39,479 nt of DNA. Origin: Bacteroidota bacterium. Its GTDB lineage: Bacteria; Bacteroidota; Bacteroidia; Bacteroidales; VadinHA17. The translations under genes were made by a program, and so were the position numbers. Of this stretch, positions 35,779-39,479 are shown one piece after another. The notes below the pieces were generated by a model that saw only the letters and a list, made by a program, of their open reading frames with translations, did not search any database and was not told the DNA's origin. How positions within the stretch are numbered: position 1 is the stretch's first letter; each line of letters begins with the position of its first letter. The stretch lies in the NCBI GenBank assembly GCA_030618105.1, contig JAUXED010000011.1, positions 1 through 39,479 of the forward strand, written 5' to 3'.

Positions 35779-38589
35779 ATGATTAAACGATCTGCCCTTA
35801 TTATAATTTCTGTTTTGGCCTTGATTTTCAGTTCTTGTAAAACACGGGAAGAAAATGCCAACCTGCTCAACCATCAGTGGCTGGCTGAGGCACCCGCTTA
35901 TACCCTCTATACTCAAATAAATAAGGCAGGTGAGACCATTATTCCGAACGGACGAATCATTACACCATCCGATAGAACCTTCCAGGTCGCACCTCATCCT
36001 TATGGTCTTAGCCTAAGCCACGATGGGAATACAATTGTCACTGCCAATTCAGGCACAAGTCCACTATCGATTACAATTATTCGTGATATTAATGACGAAC
36101 AGCCTGAAATTCAACAAATTCCTGAAGGAGCAAAAACCGATAAAGGTATTCTGGCATCTGTTTTTATGGGTCTTGCTATATCGCCCGATAATAAAATAGT
36201 ATACGTTGGTGGTGGACAGGAAAATAAAATATTCCTTTTTGATATTACAACAGGGGAAAAAGCAGGATATATTGACTGCAGTACCGATGACGAAGAAAAT
36301 GATTATTCGCATGGTTATATAGGAGACCTTGTTTTGAGCAGGGATGGCAAAACTCTGTATGCTGTTGACCAGACAAACTTCAGGATGATTATTGCTGATA
36401 CAGAAACAGCAAAAGTTACCGGCAATGTTAAGGTAGGTCGTTATCCATTTGGCATCACCCTTTCTCCGGACGAAAAAAAAATTTATGTAGCAAATGTTGG
36501 GATGTTCGAATACAAAAAAATTACCGGTGCTGACTTTGATAATTTGGAAGAAACAGCTCTGGAATTTCCTCCGTTCGCATACTTATCAGAAGAAGCTACC
36601 CATGGGATTCACACCGATACTTTGGAAATTCCAGGCATCGGGGAGCCGAATGTGCCGGAAGCCTTTTCGGTCTGGATCATAAGCCTTGAAAGCGAAAAGC
36701 CACCAAAAGTAATCGCGAAAATTAAAACCGGGCATTTGGTTGGCGCCTTGATTGAAGGTATTCCAGCGGTCGGTGGTTCAAGTCCAAATTCCCTGGTTGC
36801 AACGTCAGATTATGTATTTGTAAGCAACGGAAATAACGATAATATTTCAGTAATTGATATAAAAAATGATAGTTTATTACAACATATTCAACTTACCCTG
36901 GATCGCAGAATTGACCACTTACGTGGAATTATTCCATTCGGGCTGGCTTTGTCACCGGATAATAAACGACTATATGTTGCTGAATCAGGGATTAATGCGA
37001 TTGGTGTAATTGATGTAGAATCTAAGGAAGTAATAGGTCATATTCCTGCAGGGTGGTTCCCATCCAAACTAAAAGTTAGCAGGGATGGGAAAAAACTTAT
37101 TGTGGCAAATGCAAAAGGTTATGGGAGTGGACCAAATGGAGGACCGGAATTTACAGTTGGCCCCGAAGGCAGTTATATTGGAAGTCTTATGAAAGGTACA
37201 GTTTCAGTTATTAATATTCCTTCCGATCAAGAGTTAATACAAACTACCCAACAGGTTATCTCCAATAATTTTACCTTCAATCCGGTTTCTTCTGAGAAAT
37301 TTTTGTGGAGAAAAGAAAATCCTGTTCCTATCTATCCGGGGAATAAACCCTCTCCCATAAAACATATTGTATTTATATCCAAAGAGAACAGGACTTTTGA
37401 TGAAATTTTTGGACAGATAGAAAATGGAAAGGGAGAACCATCGCTTGCACGTTATGGAAAGAATGTAACATTTAGTAACCAGGCGAAAACCAAAACGGTA
37501 ACAGAGGCTGACGTTATGCCCAATCACCTGACTCTGGCTAAAAAATATGCGATCGCGGATAACTTTTATGTTGATTCTGATGTTTCGGCTGATGGACATC
37601 GCTGGCTCGTTAATACTTATCCCAACGAATGGGTTGAAACCAATACGGCTGCCAGTTATGGCGGTAACAGGAATTTCAATAGAGATTCAAAGGCTCCCGG
37701 TGCACTTGGCATGACCGGCGCTGCAGGAGCGATTTATCCTGAAGATTATAATGAGGCAGGTTCCATGTGGGAACATCTTGAGCGCCATGAGATTGATTTT
37801 TACAACTTTGGATTTGGTACAATGTTCGAACCGGCAGTGTATCTTCCATCTTTTAAATACACCGGAATAAAGCATATTTATAATTTCCCTCTTCCTGAAC
37901 CCATGTTTTACAAGACCTCACGATTATATGCAACCTATAATATGGCTATACCTGACCAGTTCCGCATCGATATGTTCATTAAAGAATTTACAGAAAAATG
38001 GATTGAAGGAGAAGATAAATTACCACCTGTTATTACTGTTATCATTCCAAATGATCATGGAGCCGGAGAAAGGCCTGAAGCCGGATATCCTTTCAAAGAA
38101 AGTTATATGTCTGATAATGATCTTGCAGTGGGCCGGATTGTTGAATTTTTATCCGGAACATCCTATTGGAAGGAGATGGCTATTTTTATTACTGAAGATG
38201 ATGCGCAGGGCGGAGTGGATCACATTGATGCTCATCGCAGTATTTTAATGGTAATTTCCCCCTTTGCTAAAAAGAATTATGTGGGTCATGTTCACTATAG
38301 CTTTGGCAGCATTTTTAAAACGTTTTGGAATATTCTGGGAATTCCGTACTTGAACCAGTATGATGCAGGTGCAACCGATTTGGCTGATATGTTCGCAGAC
38401 ACTACGGATTATACGCCTTATAATGCTATTCCTGTTGATGAACTGATCTTTGATCCCCAAAAAGCACTGGATCCGTTTGATGAAAAGTTTAACTGGAAAG
38501 CTATCGAAGAATCACCTGTTCTTGATGATGTGAAGGTAATGCTAAAAGACAGCAAAGAATTTGATGAGAAACAAGACGAGAAGAAATAA
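35779..38589 (+). CDS. YVTN/YncE-like beta-propeller fused to a phosphoesterase-family (AcpA/phospholipase C-like) domain, lipoprotein
   Basis: 936 aa; lipobox ALIFSSCKT; repeated blades such as GLALSPDNKRLYVAESGINAIGVIDVESKEVIGHIPAGWFPSKLKVSRDGKKLIVANAKG; C-terminal KHIVFISKENRTFDEIFG, DVSADGHRW, IPNDHGAGERPEAG, ITEDDAQGGVDHIDAHRS. Confidence 0.9.
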   Translation: MIKRSALIIISVLALIFSSCKTREENANLLNHQWLAEAPAYTLYTQINKAGETIIPNGRIITPSDRTFQVAPHPYGLSLSHDGNTIVTANSGTSPLSITIIRDINDEQPEIQQIPEGAKTDKGILASVFMGLAISPDNKIVYVGGGQENKIFLFDITTGEKAGYIDCSTDDEENDYSHGYIGDLVLSRDGKTLYAVDQTNFRMIIADTETAKVTGNVKVGRYPFGITLSPDEKKIYVANVGMFEYKKITGADFDNLEETALEFPPFAYLSEEATHGIHTDTLEIPGIGEPNVPEAFSVWIISLESEKPPKVIAKIKTGHLVGALIEGIPAVGGSSPNSLVATSDYVFVSNGNNDNISVIDIKNDSLLQHIQLTLDRRIDHLRGIIPFGLALSPDNKRLYVAESGINAIGVIDVESKEVIGHIPAGWFPSKLKVSRDGKKLIVANAKGYGSGPNGGPEFTVGPEGSYIGSLMKGTVSVINIPSDQELIQTTQQVISNNFTFNPVSSEKFLWRKENPVPIYPGNKPSPIKHIVFISKENRTFDEIFGQIENGKGEPSLARYGKNVTFSNQAKTKTVTEADVMPNHLTLAKKYAIADNFYVDSDVSADGHRWLVNTYPNEWVETNTAASYGGNRNFNRDSKAPGALGMTGAAGAIYPEDYNEAGSMWEHLERHEIDFYNFGFGTMFEPAVYLPSFKYTGIKHIYNFPLPEPMFYKTSRLYATYNMAIPDQFRIDMFIKEFTEKWIEGEDKLPPVITVIIPNDHGAGERPEAGYPFKESYMSDNDLAVGRIVEFLSGTSYWKEMAIFITEDDAQGGVDHIDAHRSILMVISPFAKKNYVGHVHYSFGSIFKTFWNILGIPYLNQYDAGATDLADMFADTTDYTPYNAIPVDELIFDPQKALDPFDEKFNWKAIEESPVLDDVKVMLKDSKEFDEKQDEKK

Positions 38590-38780
38590 TGATCCTGGTC
38601 AAAAAATTCTTTTTTTGTTTATCTTTCTCTGCTTTTGTTTATCTGCCTGTATTTGCTCAGGCAGGTTTTTTATCTGCAAATGATTCACTGAACAATGATA
38701 CCGTAATCAGTAAAGTATTCCTGCTAAATGAGATCGCTGTGATCGGACAACGGTTTGAAACAAATACTTTTGACTTTCCC
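38589..38780 (+). pseudogene. N-terminal fragment of a TonB-dependent receptor, interrupted by a tandem array
   Basis: Start ATG overlaps the preceding TAA (taATGa); FFFCLSFSAFVYLPVFAQAG signal peptide, then VFLLNEIAVIGQRFETNTFDFP typical of a plug start; the frame then runs into CCTCATCA repeats. Confidence 0.6.
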
Positions 38781-38939
38781 CCTCATCACCTCATCACCTC
38801 ATCACCTCATTACCTCATCACCTCATCACCACATCACCTCATTTCTCCATTTCTTCTCTTCCCATTTTATCATTTACTCATTCACTCATTTATTCATCAC
38901 CACATCACCTCATTACCTCATCACCTCATCACCACTCCT
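38781..38939. repeat. G-free tract with 8-nt tandem repeats CCTCATCA in two blocks
   Basis: Eight contiguous 8-mers at 38781-38844 and about six at 38892-38939. No G on the + strand from 38773 to 38947. A 9-mer repeat ATTTTAGTC follows at 38942-38959. Confidence 0.93.
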
Positions 38940-38983
38940 AAATTTTAGTCATTTTAGTCACTTTACATTTTAGTCATTCTACT

Positions 38984-39478
38984 TCATTCATATAGTTTCA
39001 GAAATTCATAACTATTCCCCGACCAGTCAAGAAAGCGAATAAAATTTTTATAATCAATTACTAACGATGCAGTATTGATATTAGGATGGAACGAGATAGT
39101 TTGAGCTTTTTGAAGATTGCTATCGATAAACAGATGTACATGATTTTTATGGTCATTGACCAGTCCGAAAGGAGAAACCGATCCCTGTTCAACGCCAAGA
39201 TATTTTTTTAATCGTCGTGCTGAAGCAAACGATAATTTGCCCTGCATTAATCTTTTTTCCAGGTCGTGAATGTCAAGTTGCTGCTCAGAGTTAAGAATAA
39301 CCAGGTAATGCCTGTTGCCCTTATGGTTTCTGAAAAATATGTTTTTACAATGCGTTGCATCTATGTTTTTCCAGTATTTTCTTGCATCACTGATGGTGGG
39401 AACAGGAGGATGTTCGTGATAATCAAATTCGATATTCAGTTCATCAAGTATTTCGTACAGTTTCTCCTGGCCATTCAT
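38984..39478 (-). CDS. YbaK/ProX-type aminoacyl-tRNA deacylase (PrdX-like)
   Basis: 164 aa; LYEILDELNIEFDYHEHPPVPTISDA, HCKNIFFRNHKGNRHYLVIL, RLKKYLGVEQGSVSPFGLVND, VHLFIDSNL, FHPNINTASLVI. Confidence 0.88.
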   Translation of the reverse strand: MNGQEKLYEILDELNIEFDYHEHPPVPTISDARKYWKNIDATHCKNIFFRNHKGNRHYLVILNSEQQLDIHDLEKRLMQGKLSFASARRLKKYLGVEQGSVSPFGLVNDHKNHVHLFIDSNLQKAQTISFHPNINTASLVIDYKNFIRFLDWSGNSYEFLKLYE

Positions 39479-39479
39479 A

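Noticed and set aside
38781-38939. CRISPR or VNTR-coding domain at the CCTCATCA array
   Set aside because: No spacers; the 8-nt unit is not a multiple of 3, so the predicted HHLITSSPHHLITSS peptide is unlikely to be a functional domain.

Overview
Window from a Bacteroidota (Bacteroidales-like) genome, about 39.5 kb, read by eye with the supplied ORF track and no database searches. Left part: 3' end of an outer-membrane beta-barrel protein, a class II B12-dependent ribonucleotide reductase, a minus-strand cluster tdh-kbl-acs-acp-kbl2, convergent gltX/glnS, folB and tRNA-Cys. Middle: a GH130-like lipoprotein, an SSS symporter, an MG2-like protein, a DUF4249/TonB-receptor set, a SUMF1-like lipoprotein and a FucI-like isomerase. 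Right part: an apparent phosphorus-acquisition locus made of a PhoB/PhoR-like pair, truncated phnX, truncated MFS (DUF5690-like), SusC/SusD, a secreted hypothetical, a YVTN/phosphoesterase fusion and a truncated TonB receptor, followed by a YbaK/ProX deacylase. Most notable: (1) an exactly 11-bp-phased TGTA repeat series with PHO-box architecture upstream of phoB, abutting a Bacteroidota-type -7 box; (2) an organophosphorus-type SusCD locus carrying a face-to-face double truncation; (3) a dedicated ACP plus acetyl-CoA-synthetase-like enzyme plus a divergent second Kbl; (4) a dispersed set of unrelated 7/8/9-nt-period intergenic micro-arrays, one forming a 13-tract GGG array and another sitting at a gene truncation point; (5) a tRNA-Cys 3'-end duplication with a perfect 16-bp hairpin.
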